In this document: one piece after another, positions 27,108 through 35,487 of the stretch
Numbering within the stretch: the first letter of the stretch is position 1
Layout of the letters: each line of letters opens with the position of its first letter
Source of the DNA: UBA6985 sp946536225
GTDB taxonomy: Bacteria; Bacillota_I; Bacilli_A; RF39; UBA660
DNA length: 64,000 nucleotides
Assembly: GCA_946536225.1 (NCBI GenBank)
Contig: CAMNEE010000001.1
Location: 310,001 to 374,000, forward strand
Reading direction: 5' to 3'
Notes under the pieces: generated by a model
The model's input: only the letters and a program-made list of their open reading frames with translations
What the model was told of the DNA's origin: nothing
The model's database searches: none
Translations under genes and position numbers: made by a program

Positions 27108-27754
27108 TGAGAAAAGTTATTCTATTTGATTGGGGCGGAGTAGTAGAGACATCTTATATGGAATACTCAACTATAAGAGATATTATGTATTCTCTTGGAT
27201 TTACAAATGTAGATGAAGAGTTAATATATGAAAAATTTCATGTTAATCCTGGTACTTCTTTGTTTGATACTTTAACTAATGAAGAAGATTATAATAAAAC
27301 ATTAAAGGAATTTTTGAAAGTTTTCTCAGGAGATATTGAAGTAACCGATGAGATAGTAGAAAAGTATAAAGAAATGTATATATCTATTATGGTTAATAAT
27401 CCTTATTATTCTGATGTGTCGGAGTTTGCTCAATCTTTAAAGGATAGATGTGAAGTAGGAATACTTTCTAATGTTCAATTAATTGATAAAAAAAGACAAA
27501 ATAAACATCTTAATTATGATAGTTTTAAATATGTATTCTTATCATGTGATCTTGGAATTGCTAAACCTGGTAAAGAAATTTTCCTTTACGCAAAAGAAAA
27601 AATCGGGGATGCAGATATTTTATTCTTAGATGATAATGAAATTAATTTAAAAGTTCCAAGAGAAATGGGATGGAAGACATACCTAGTTAATAAAGGTGGA
27701 GACATAGATAATATTAAAAGAGTTTGTAATGAGTTTTTAGGTGGTGAAGAATAA
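27107..27754 (+). CDS. HAD-superfamily hydrolase
   Basis: 215-aa HAD-IA type protein. Motif 1 is FDWGGVVE: the nucleophile Asp is there, but the usual second Asp (DxD) is Gly, as in the DFGG/DWGG epoxide-hydrolase-like subgroup. Motif 2 (LSNVQ), motif 3 Lys (AKPGKEI) and motif 4 (FLDDNEIN) are present. It lies in a run of tightly spaced genes (TPM, HAD, two flavoproteins). Substrate unknown. Confidence 0.82.
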   Translation: MRKVILFDWGGVVETSYMEYSTIRDIMYSLGFTNVDEELIYEKFHVNPGTSLFDTLTNEEDYNKTLKEFLKVFSGDIEVTDEIVEKYKEMYISIMVNNPYYSDVSEFAQSLKDRCEVGILSNVQLIDKKRQNKHLNYDSFKYVFLSCDLGIAKPGKEIFLYAKEKIGDADILFLDDNEINLKVPREMGWKTYLVNKGGDIDNIKRVCNEFLGGEE

Positions 27755-28966
27755 ATGAAGAAAATAGTTATTATTGGAGGAGGTCCAGCTGGACTAACAG
27801 CTGCTATTAATGCATCGAGTGATAACAATGATGTAATAATACTTGAACGTAATAGTGAAGTGGGTAAAAAGTTACTTTTAACAGGAAATGGTAGATGTAA
27901 TTATTTTAATGAAAATATTGATAGTAGTTATTATTACTCTAATAATGATGATATTCTTCCATCTATTTTTACAGAAAAAAATATAATGTTAGTGCATAAA
28001 TTCTTTAAAGAATTATGCATTGAAACAAAAGTAAAAAATGGATATATGTATCCATTTTCTAATAAAGCTTCTACTATTCGTAATGCTCTTTTAGAAGAAG
28101 CAACAAGACGTGGAGTAGAAGTGCGTTATAACTATGATGTAAGAGAGATTAGTTATAAAGATAACAAATATATTATTAATAGATCAATTGAATGTGATTA
28201 TTTAGTAATTGCCTGCGGAGGTAAGAGTTTTCCAAGAACTGGTTCAACTGGAGATGGAGAGATTTTTGCGAATAATTTATCTCTTAATTTTGTACCTCTT
28301 TTTCCAAGTCTTGTTAAGATGCACTCTAAGTTAAAGACAGATGTGTGGGCTGGAGTTAGAAGTGATGCAGAAGTATCTTTATTTGTAGATAATAAATTGG
28401 TAAAAAAAGAAGCCGGGGAAGTGCAACTTACTAAAGATGGTATATCAGGTATATGTGTATTTAATATTTCAAGAGATGCTGTGATTGGTTTATCTAGAAA
28501 TAGAAGTGTAGTAGTATTTATTAACTTTTTACCATTTATTAACTTTGATGAATGTATTAGTTACTTAGATAATAAAGCAAAACTAACTGATACTATTACA
28601 GTATCTAGTTTCTTAAGTCGTATATTAAATGAAAAATTAGTTAAAACTATATTAGTTGAGTCAAGCATTAAAGAAACTAAGATATATCAAGATTTGAGTT
28701 ACGAAGAAAAAGTAAACTTAGCTCGTAACCTATGTAAGTTTAAACTTGTAATAACAAGTACAGATGATTTTGAAACAGCTGAAGTTACAAGTGGAGGTAT
28801 ATCTTTATTAGAAGTAGATACAAATACTTTTGAAATTAGCAGATACCCAGGTCTATATGTTGTAGGAGAAGCATTAGATGTAGATGGCATATGTGGTGGA
28901 TATAATTTAGGTTTTGCTTGGATTTCAGGTATACTTGCCGGAGAGAATATTAGGAGTAAATCGTGA
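27755..28966 (+). CDS. NAD(P)/FAD-dependent oxidoreductase (HI0933/YhiN family)
   Basis: 403-aa flavoprotein. FAD-binding GGGPAGLTAA stands at the N-terminus, with the family motif GKKLLLTGNGRCN after it, and GICGGYNLGFAW near the C-terminus closes the FAD site. The family (often called aminoacetone oxidase family) has no firmly known physiological reaction. The stop TGA overlaps the GTG start of the next flavoprotein (GTGA), so the two are translationally coupled and probably act together. Confidence 0.87.
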   Translation: MKKIVIIGGGPAGLTAAINASSDNNDVIILERNSEVGKKLLLTGNGRCNYFNENIDSSYYYSNNDDILPSIFTEKNIMLVHKFFKELCIETKVKNGYMYPFSNKASTIRNALLEEATRRGVEVRYNYDVREISYKDNKYIINRSIECDYLVIACGGKSFPRTGSTGDGEIFANNLSLNFVPLFPSLVKMHSKLKTDVWAGVRSDAEVSLFVDNKLVKKEAGEVQLTKDGISGICVFNISRDAVIGLSRNRSVVVFINFLPFINFDECISYLDNKAKLTDTITVSSFLSRILNEKLVKTILVESSIKETKIYQDLSYEEKVNLARNLCKFKLVITSTDDFETAEVTSGGISLLEVDTNTFEISRYPGLYVVGEALDVDGICGGYNLGFAWISGILAGENIRSKS

Positions 28967-30522
28967 TACGTATACGTAATATAAAAGTTGATATAACAAC
29001 AAATAATTTAGAAAAAAGAATAGCTAAGTTACTTACTACTAATACTTTTAATTATAAAATAGTTAAAAAAAGTATAGATGCTAGACATAAGAATGATATT
29101 AAATATATTTATACTGTTGATGTAGATGTAGATATAAACCAAGTTAAAAGAAAAAGTGAAGATATAACTCTTACACCTCATGAAGAATACACTTATGAAG
29201 TATGTGGTAATACTAAACTTGGAAATAGACCAATTGTTGTTGGAATGGGTCCAGCTGGTTTATTTACGGCATATCTTCTTTCTTTAAATGGATTTAATCC
29301 AATTGTAATTGATCGTGGTGAAGAAGTAGAAAAACGTGTTAAAACTATTGAAGAGTTCTGGGAAAATAACGAATTAAATGAAAACTCAAATGTTCAATTT
29401 GGTGAAGGTGGAGCAGGAACATTTTCAGATGGTAAACTTAATACTTTAGTAAATGATAAAGAATTTAGAAAAAAGTTTATTTTAGAAACTTTTGTTAAAT
29501 TCGGGGCTAATGAGGATATATTATATGATTCACATCCTCATATAGGAACTGACGTTTTAAGAAAAGTTGTTAAGAATATGCGTCTTGCTATGATAGACAT
29601 TGGTGCAGAGTTTAGATTTAATACTTTGCTTACTAATATAAATGTTAGTGATAATAAAATAACTTCTATTGAAGTAAATAATAAAGAGATAATACCTACT
29701 GATGTATTATTTTTACATATAGGACACTCAGCAAGAGATACATTTAAAATGCTTGAGTGTGTTGGTATAAAAATGATGCCAAAACCATTTGCTGTTGGTG
29801 TAAGAGTAATACATAATGAAGAAGATATATCTAAAGCTATGTATGGAGATGCTTATAAACACTTAGAACCTGCAAGTTATAAACTTACATATACTACTAA
29901 AGATGGAAGAGGAGTATATTCATTCTGTATGTGTCCAGGTGGATATGTAGTAAATGCTTCAAGTGAAAAAGGAAGACTTGCTATAAATGGAATGAGTAAT
30001 AATAAAAGAGACTCAGGTGCATCTAATTCAGCAGTTGTTGTAACTGTAGATAAACGTGACTTTGGAGAAAATTTATTTGGTGGTTTAGAGTTTCAAAGAA
30101 AACTAGAGAAAGTTGCATTTATTCATGGTAAAGGATTAATTCCTCTTCAAAGGTATGAAGACTTTGTTAATAATGAAGTAAGTACAAGAATAGGTAGAAT
30201 AAATGCTATAACAAAGGGAAAGTTTACTTTTGCTAATTTAAATCAAGTACTTCCTTCATTTATAAGTAACTCTATTAAAGAAGCAATGCCTTATTTTAAT
30301 ACTAAGATAAAAGGTTATAGTGATCCTGATACTTTAATGTTAGCTATAGAATCTAGAACAAGTTCTCCAATTAAAATGGAAAGAAATGAAGCACTTATTA
30401 GTAATATAGATGGTATATTTGTAGGTGGAGAAGGAGCAGGATATGCAGGAGGTATTACTACTGCAGCTATGGATGGTTTAAAGTGTGCAGAAAGCTTCTT
30501 AAAAATATATAAGAAAAATTAA
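28963..30522 (+). CDS. FAD-dependent protein (COG2509 family)
   Basis: 519-aa flavoprotein starting with GTG that overlaps the preceding stop. The first 90 residues are the small N-terminal domain of this family; then FAD-binding VGMGPAGLFTAYLL, GEGGAGTFSDGKLNT and the late GEGAGYAGGITTAAMDG. COG2509 proteins are conserved in Firmicutes but their substrate is not established. Terminator follows. Confidence 0.88.
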   Translation: MIRIRNIKVDITTNNLEKRIAKLLTTNTFNYKIVKKSIDARHKNDIKYIYTVDVDVDINQVKRKSEDITLTPHEEYTYEVCGNTKLGNRPIVVGMGPAGLFTAYLLSLNGFNPIVIDRGEEVEKRVKTIEEFWENNELNENSNVQFGEGGAGTFSDGKLNTLVNDKEFRKKFILETFVKFGANEDILYDSHPHIGTDVLRKVVKNMRLAMIDIGAEFRFNTLLTNINVSDNKITSIEVNNKEIIPTDVLFLHIGHSARDTFKMLECVGIKMMPKPFAVGVRVIHNEEDISKAMYGDAYKHLEPASYKLTYTTKDGRGVYSFCMCPGGYVVNASSEKGRLAINGMSNNKRDSGASNSAVVVTVDKRDFGENLFGGLEFQRKLEKVAFIHGKGLIPLQRYEDFVNNEVSTRIGRINAITKGKFTFANLNQVLPSFISNSIKEAMPYFNTKIKGYSDPDTLMLAIESRTSSPIKMERNEALISNIDGIFVGGEGAGYAGGITTAAMDGLKCAESFLKIYKKN

Positions 30523-30552
30523 AAGAATAGATTTGTTAATCTATTCTTTTTT
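30522..30552 (+). terminator. Terminator after flavoprotein genes
   Basis: AAAGAATAGATT / AATCTATTCTTT stem, T6 tail; closes the run of genes that begins at 25100. Confidence 0.9.
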
Positions 30553-30602
30553 CTTTTCAAAAACAAAATAAATATACTATAATGTTACTAGAGGGTGATG
30601 AT

Positions 30603-30980
30603 ATGGTAAATGGAACATTTTTATTCGTTGGATATAGACATTTTATAAAGAGTAATACTGTATCTAATAGTTATCTAAAACTTGATAATGAAGATACAAC
30701 TGATATATATTTAATTTCTTCTGCTAAAGTAGAAGAGTTTGAAAAAAATAATAATGTAATAAAGTTAGATGAAGAAGTATTTAATAGACTTCAAAGTACT
30801 AGAGTTATACAAAATAATAAAAAGGATATTTTACAAGTTCACATAGAACTTCCTGATAATATTAAACGTGGTATAAAATATGATTATGATTATATGACTA
30901 AAGAATTTAGTTTAAGCGCAAAAGAAGCATCTAATTACATAAAAGACGATTATAAAGAAAGGAGTAAGAAAAGAATATGA
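30603..30980 (+). CDS. Hypothetical protein (125 aa)
   Basis: Not recognised. Start at 30603 is chosen for GAGGGTGAT just upstream. Soluble, charged, no signal peptide or membrane helix. It begins NGTFLFVGYRHFIKS, has a DIYLISSAKVEEF segment, and ends in a basic tail (DDYKERSKKRI). The TGA stop overlaps the next gene's ATG, so the two unknown proteins are probably made together. Confidence 0.7.
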   Translation: MVNGTFLFVGYRHFIKSNTVSNSYLKLDNEDTTDIYLISSAKVEEFEKNNNVIKLDEEVFNRLQSTRVIQNNKKDILQVHIELPDNIKRGIKYDYDYMTKEFSLSAKEASNYIKDDYKERSKKRI

Positions 30981-31663
30981 AAGAATGGATTAGATTTAAT
31001 AAGGGGAGTAACCCAATAGACTTACTTAATGTTGTTAAAGACAATAATGTATGGAATTTAACACGTGAGGAATTCTATAATGTACTTGATAAGAATGATG
31101 TATTATTCTTCCTTGTAGACAAGGAAGTTAAATTAATGATCTATGTAAATGGTATTAAAGTAACTGGTGTATTTGGATTTGGAGAAAATGCAAATGTCGA
31201 GGATGAATATTTAAATGACTTAAAACAAAAGTTAATGAATTTTAAAGATAATAGAGAATATATGGAAAAAGTTAATAACTTAATTAGCTTTGCTCCAATT
31301 TATAAAAAGTTTAAAAATGATGAAGAATTAACTAAGAGTGATTTAGAAATAGTTTATCAAGTTAAAAAAGAATTAAAAGCATTCACAGGTGTTACCGAAG
31401 AAAAGATGAATGAAATAATTGATGCAAGAAATGCTTATGGAGACTTAGCAGAAATATTTGGAGTTGAGGTAAGTGAAGTTGCATTAAATATTGATGAAGT
31501 AAATGAAGATACAAAAGTACTTAAAGGTAATTTATCAGTATTCACTGATAATGTAGATGATTATAAATCAATAGAATATGTAATTGGTCATGTTTATCTT
31601 GAAAGTAAAAAATTAAAAACAATTATTCATATTAAGTCTGCTTGGACTATTGAAGAATTATAA
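30977..31663 (+). CDS. Hypothetical protein (228 aa)
   Basis: Not recognised. Acidic soluble protein overlapping the previous gene by ATGA. The region EIFGVEVSEVALNIDEVNEDTKVLKGNL sits in the middle (two segments around residues 160-190). No signal peptide or membrane helix. Co-transcribed with the gene at 30603; perfect hairpin terminator afterwards. Confidence 0.72.
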   Translation: MKEWIRFNKGSNPIDLLNVVKDNNVWNLTREEFYNVLDKNDVLFFLVDKEVKLMIYVNGIKVTGVFGFGENANVEDEYLNDLKQKLMNFKDNREYMEKVNNLISFAPIYKKFKNDEELTKSDLEIVYQVKKELKAFTGVTEEKMNEIIDARNAYGDLAEIFGVEVSEVALNIDEVNEDTKVLKGNLSVFTDNVDDYKSIEYVIGHVYLESKKLKTIIHIKSAWTIEEL

Positions 31664-31668
31664 TAATA

Positions 31669-31693
31669 AAAGCAAAAATATTTTTGCTTTTTT
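31669..31693 (+). terminator. Terminator (perfect palindrome)
   Basis: AAAGCAAAAATATTTTTGCTTT, arms of ten bases with a TA centre, then T4. Confidence 0.85.
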
Positions 31694-31744
31694 ATTTTAA
31701 TTTAATTTATTAATAGTTATAATAAATATAAAGGATGTGAACAT

Positions 31745-32284
31745 ATGAAAGCATTAAAGAATATTTGCTGTGTTTTATTATTAGTGTTTTTTCTTTTTCT
31801 TTCATATTTTATATCTGCTCATTATGACTTTTTATCTGATAAGTTTGTTTTCTATAATGAGAAAACAAATAAGATATCTAGTTTTGATATAAATAATCTT
31901 AATTCTAAATATGTTAGTAAAATAGATTTTATAATTGTTGATAAAGATCTAGTAGATGTACCTAAGATTAGATTTGGTAATATATTTAGTACTAGATATA
32001 AGTTTTATAGAATATGTGGTTATTTTGCATTTACATCCCTATTAATTGCTTATGTCATTATGTATTTAATATTATCTAAATTAAACAAACTCTCTGGTTA
32101 TGAAGTATTCTCTAATAATGATACATTTGTAATATTTTTAATGACTTCTATTATAATTGCTTTCTTTATTACAGCTAGTCAAATACATATATATGATGCT
32201 TTTTATTTAAATAACAATGATGTTTATCAATATAGAGTTCAAGTATATGATTCTTCTAAGTATTTACTAGATGAAGAAGAATAA
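31745..32284 (+). CDS. Small membrane protein, unknown
   Basis: 179 aa with three hydrophobic helices: one at the N-terminus (about 8-28), and two after a roughly 65-residue probably external stretch (about 98-118 and 135-153). No family recognised. ATG at 31745 after AAGGATGTG. Stands alone. Confidence 0.72.
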   Translation: MKALKNICCVLLLVFFLFLSYFISAHYDFLSDKFVFYNEKTNKISSFDINNLNSKYVSKIDFIIVDKDLVDVPKIRFGNIFSTRYKFYRICGYFAFTSLLIAYVIMYLILSKLNKLSGYEVFSNNDTFVIFLMTSIIIAFFITASQIHIYDAFYLNNNDVYQYRVQVYDSSKYLLDEEE

Positions 32285-32291
32285 AAATAAC

Positions 32292-32320
32292 TTGTAAAAG
32301 CGGGTACAATTTGTTATAAT
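32292..32320 (+). promoter_or_regulatory. Promoter (TTGTAA, 17 bp, TATAAT with TG extension)
   Basis: -35 TTGTAA at 32292-32297 and TGTTATAAT at 32312-32320 with an ideal 17-base spacer. One of the best promoters in the window, driving the small basic gene at 32351. Confidence 0.75.
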
Positions 32321-32350
32321 GTGTCTTGACGCAAAGGAGTGAAAAAACAA

Positions 32351-32500
32351 ATGAGAACTTATAAAAAGAATTTACCAGATGGAGTTAAATCTATGTTTGG
32401 ATTTGATCGTGGAGTAAAAGTAAAATTCATAAACAAAAAAATGGCTGACGCAAAGAAGAAAAAAGAAGCAGCTAAAAAAGCAGCAAAAGCATCTAAGTAA
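32351..32500 (+). CDS. Small Lys/Ala-rich basic protein (49 aa)
   Basis: ATG at 32351 follows AAAGGAGTG, giving MRTYKKNLPDGVKSMFGF and ending in a Lys/Ala helix (KKKKEAAKKAAKASK). Strong promoter and ribosome site, so it is likely to be well expressed. The tail resembles nucleoid- or ribosome-associated basic extensions, but the family is not recognised. Confidence 0.72.
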   Translation: MRTYKKNLPDGVKSMFGFDRGVKVKFINKKMADAKKKKEAAKKAAKASK

Positions 32501-32532
32501 TTAGGTGTTTTTATTGTTTATAAGGAGTATTT

Positions 32533-33093
32533 ATGTTAAATGAGAAAATGATTAGTTTATTACCTTTTGAAACTGAAAGACTTATTATTAAACCTACATC
32601 TATTGATGATATAGAGTTGATACTTAAGATGGATAAACAAGAAGATACTCAAAGGTATTTAGGTGGTATTAAGAATAAGACTAGAGAAGAAAGAATTGCT
32701 TTTTTAGAAAAGAAAAATAGTAAGTTTAAAGATGGTCATGCTGGATCTTTAACAGTTTATTTGAAAGATGGTACACCAATAGGTTTTACTGGTTTATCAA
32801 TTGATGAAGATAATAACAATGCATCAATATCTTATATCTTCGATAGTGATTATACAGGTAAAGGTTATGCAAGTGAAGCTTGTAGAAAACTACTAAGTAT
32901 AGGGTTTGATGAGTTAGGCTTAAATAAAATATATGCTGATGTCATCAGTGATAATAATAGATCTAAAGTACTTTTAGAAAGACTAGGGTTTACTCTTGAA
33001 GGAGTAAGAAGAGAAGCAGCTTATATTAAAAATACTAATGAATATAAAGACTTCCTAGATTATGGATTATTGAAAAAAGAATATAAAAAGTAG
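32533..33093 (+). CDS. GNAT acetyltransferase (RimJ/RimL type)
   Basis: 186 aa. Begins with the ETERLIIKP strand common to RimJ/RimL-like N-acetyltransferases; the acetyl-CoA loop appears as DYTGKGYASEACRKLL (Q/RxxGxG/A variant), and NNRSKVLLERLGFTLEG is the conserved closing region. Substrate not known (protein N-terminus or small molecule). It lies 32 bases after the small basic gene and may share its transcript. Confidence 0.88.
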   Translation: MLNEKMISLLPFETERLIIKPTSIDDIELILKMDKQEDTQRYLGGIKNKTREERIAFLEKKNSKFKDGHAGSLTVYLKDGTPIGFTGLSIDEDNNNASISYIFDSDYTGKGYASEACRKLLSIGFDELGLNKIYADVISDNNRSKVLLERLGFTLEGVRREAAYIKNTNEYKDFLDYGLLKKEYKK

Positions 33094-33112
33094 GTCATTT
33101 GACCTATTTTTT
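33091..33112 (+). terminator. Terminator after GNAT gene
   Basis: TAGGTCA / TGACCTA hairpin with T-run, overlapping the TAG stop. Confidence 0.8.
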
Positions 33113-33189
33113 ATGTGTTTTAGTAATTTTACAAAAATAATATACCTACAAGCCTAGGTGAAAACGCCATCTGTGAGAGCTTTGCATTT

Positions 33190-33218
33190 TTGACAATTAA
33201 TTGCTTAAGTGATATGAT
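33190..33218 (+). promoter_or_regulatory. Consensus promoter TTGACA-17-TATGAT
   Basis: TTGACA at 33190-33195 and TATGAT at 33213-33218, exact 17-base spacer; about 65-base leader to the ATG at 33291. The only perfect -35 hexamer I found in the window. Confidence 0.8.
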
Positions 33219-33290
33219 AATCGCAATTCAAGGAAAGATATTGAAGTAAAATATTGTAATTTATTTATATTAAAGAGGGGGAATTATAAT

Positions 33291-35390
33291 ATGGAAAGTT
33301 CAATTAATAATGGTTTTTTACAAGCTAGTCTTGTTAATGATTTGAAATCTAATAATAAAAAATCTACATCAAGTGATTTATATTTTAAAAATAAAAACCA
33401 TTCTGAAGATTCGGAAATTATTTTAAATCTATCTAATTTAGATAAAGAGGTTAAAAGAATTAAAGATTTAATGGTGGAATGTGAAGATAAATATAAATAC
33501 GGTAAAAGTTTGCCTTTAAAATCACAAAAAGCCTTAGACGAAATAGAAAAAAAACATAATACATCATGGGGTGTATTTATGTATGAACATAATAAAGAAT
33601 CTAATGCTATGGATAAGACTGCTATTTTATATCGTGGTCATAAGATTTCTTATGCTGAAATGTGGTCAAAAGTTTTTCAGTATTGTAAATCATTAAAGGC
33701 TATGGGAGTAAAAAAAGGTGATCAAATACCTGTTTGTATTAACAATATTCCAGAATATGTTTATCTTTTTATTGCTAGTAGTTTAGTTGGAGCAAAACTT
33801 CATATTATTGGTGATTGGTTTGATGATGAGTTTTTACTTAAGATTATTAATGAAGCTCATTCTGATATAATGTTTATGTCTGAAGATAAATATGCTCATA
33901 TTAAAGATGTTGTTGAAAAGTCAAATATTAAAAGTTGTGTTTTGGTTTCTTTAAGTGATTCATTACTAAAAGATAAAAATGGTAATTCTTATAATCCATT
34001 TTCAGAGATTGATGGATTACAACATGATTTTTCTTCTCATATTGAAGACTATAAAAAGAATTCTTCTAAGGTGTTATGTTCTCAAAAAGAATTTCTTGCA
34101 CATGGTGTTTCATATGAAGGAGATGTTTTAGAAGAAGCAACACTAAATGATATTGCTACATATTCATACACAAGTGGTACAACAGGAAAAGGACATCCAA
34201 AAGGGGTAAAACATAATAATAGAGCAATAATTACATCTTCAAGATTTAAACAAGCTGATGTTTCTAATTTCCCAGAAATGAAAGATTTAGTTGCCCAATA
34301 TAATGTTCCGGTTTATTCATTTACTAACTTAAACAATGTGGCTGATACTTTATATTGTAATTGTACTTATGCATGTGAACCATTTAATGAATTAGATTTT
34401 CATTTATATTCTTTAAAAATAAACAAAACTAATTATTTTCAAACTCCACTTGGAGCTGGTATGTATATGGCTAAAAAACTTGATGAGCCTATGAATAAAA
34501 ATGTTAAACTTAGAGATTTAATTATGTTTGATATCGTTGGTGAAGAATGTTCTATTGGTGAAGAAAAATATTTAAACAAGATTTCAAGAAAACATTCATT
34601 TGGAACAGCAAAACTTCCTTTTCCATTATCACCAGTTACTACTTCTTTTGGAGGTGGTTCTTGTGAAAGTGGAGGAATTTTTACTACTTTATATCATTCT
34701 TTACAAGAAAAAGTTTTAGCTATATTTGGTAAAAAATATTCATTAGGTTTGATACCAATGACTATAGCAGAATATAAATTTGTAAATGAAGATGGTGAAG
34801 AATGTGGTTATAATGAGCCTGGTTTTCTAGTTACAAGATCTGCTGCTGAAATGGCTGGATATATTGAAGAGGAATTAAATGAGAACGCTTATTTTTATGA
34901 TGCGGATGGAACTAGATGGATTAAAGTTGGTGCTATAGGTTACAAAGCTGATCCTATTTTCAAGAGTGTTAAATTAAAAGGAAGAGAAAAGGATTATACT
35001 TACTTAAGTAATGGTGAGTTATTTCCAACATATAAGATTGCTGAAGCTATTTCTTCTGATACTAAAAATATTATGTCTTGTACAGTTATCAAAAATTTAG
35101 ACTCTTCTTATGTATGCCATATTGAAAAGCAACCTGATTCTAAAAAAAGTATTGATTATATAATTAATTCTTGCTCAAGTAGACTTTCTAAAAATATTCC
35201 TGAAGAAATATTGAGTAAAATATATTTTAGAATTCATTCTAATGAGGAAGGTTTCCCAATTTCACATAGTGGAAAAAGAAATATTGCTTTATTAAAATCT
35301 GAAGATAATAAGGATATTTTAATACCTTTAATTTCAGATAAAAAGTTAGAAAAAGAGTCAGGAAAAAAACTTGTACTATTTAGAAAATAG
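33291..35390 (+). CDS. AMP-forming acyl-CoA synthetase-like (ANL) enzyme
   Basis: 699-aa adenylate-forming enzyme. An N-terminal extension of about 95 residues with coiled, charged character precedes the ANL core (ILYRGHKISYAEMW). The ATP-binding P-loop motif YTSGTTGKG is at about residue 290. The hinge region is diverged (GAIGYKAD then GREKD, where the usual form is TGDxG...GRxKD). The C-terminal catalytic Lys is in SGKRN. The carboxylate substrate is unknown. It is driven by the best promoter of the window and lies just before two membrane hybrid kinases, but a terminator separates them. Frameshifts are not evident. Confidence 0.82.
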   Translation: MESSINNGFLQASLVNDLKSNNKKSTSSDLYFKNKNHSEDSEIILNLSNLDKEVKRIKDLMVECEDKYKYGKSLPLKSQKALDEIEKKHNTSWGVFMYEHNKESNAMDKTAILYRGHKISYAEMWSKVFQYCKSLKAMGVKKGDQIPVCINNIPEYVYLFIASSLVGAKLHIIGDWFDDEFLLKIINEAHSDIMFMSEDKYAHIKDVVEKSNIKSCVLVSLSDSLLKDKNGNSYNPFSEIDGLQHDFSSHIEDYKKNSSKVLCSQKEFLAHGVSYEGDVLEEATLNDIATYSYTSGTTGKGHPKGVKHNNRAIITSSRFKQADVSNFPEMKDLVAQYNVPVYSFTNLNNVADTLYCNCTYACEPFNELDFHLYSLKINKTNYFQTPLGAGMYMAKKLDEPMNKNVKLRDLIMFDIVGEECSIGEEKYLNKISRKHSFGTAKLPFPLSPVTTSFGGGSCESGGIFTTLYHSLQEKVLAIFGKKYSLGLIPMTIAEYKFVNEDGEECGYNEPGFLVTRSAAEMAGYIEEELNENAYFYDADGTRWIKVGAIGYKADPIFKSVKLKGREKDYTYLSNGELFPTYKIAEAISSDTKNIMSCTVIKNLDSSYVCHIEKQPDSKKSIDYIINSCSSRLSKNIPEEILSKIYFRIHSNEEGFPISHSGKRNIALLKSEDNKDILIPLISDKKLEKESGKKLVLFRK

Positions 35391-35391
35391 A

Positions 35392-35426
35392 AAAAAAGAT
35401 TTATTAAATTAATAAATCTTTTTTTA
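35392..35426 (+). terminator. Terminator of ANL gene
   Basis: AAAGATTTATT / AATAAATCTTT hairpin with flanking A- and T-runs. Confidence 0.85.
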
Positions 35427-35446
35427 TGGATTTTGTAAAGTATCAA

Positions 35447-35455
35447 TGCTATACT
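35447..35455 (+). promoter_or_regulatory. Extended -10 promoter (TGCTATACT) with adjoining palindrome
   Basis: TGCTATACT, immediately followed by CTAATAT-ATAG-ATATTAG (35454-35471), an inverted repeat at the expected transcription start of the kinase operon. Confidence 0.5.
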
Positions 35456-35487
35456 AATATATAGATATTAGAATAAAGAGTGATGTT

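Noticed and set aside
33144..33180. Riboswitch controlling the ANL gene
   Set aside because: The hairpins lie upstream of the TTGACA/TATGAT promoter, so they are not in that transcript, and no known aptamer motif was recognised.
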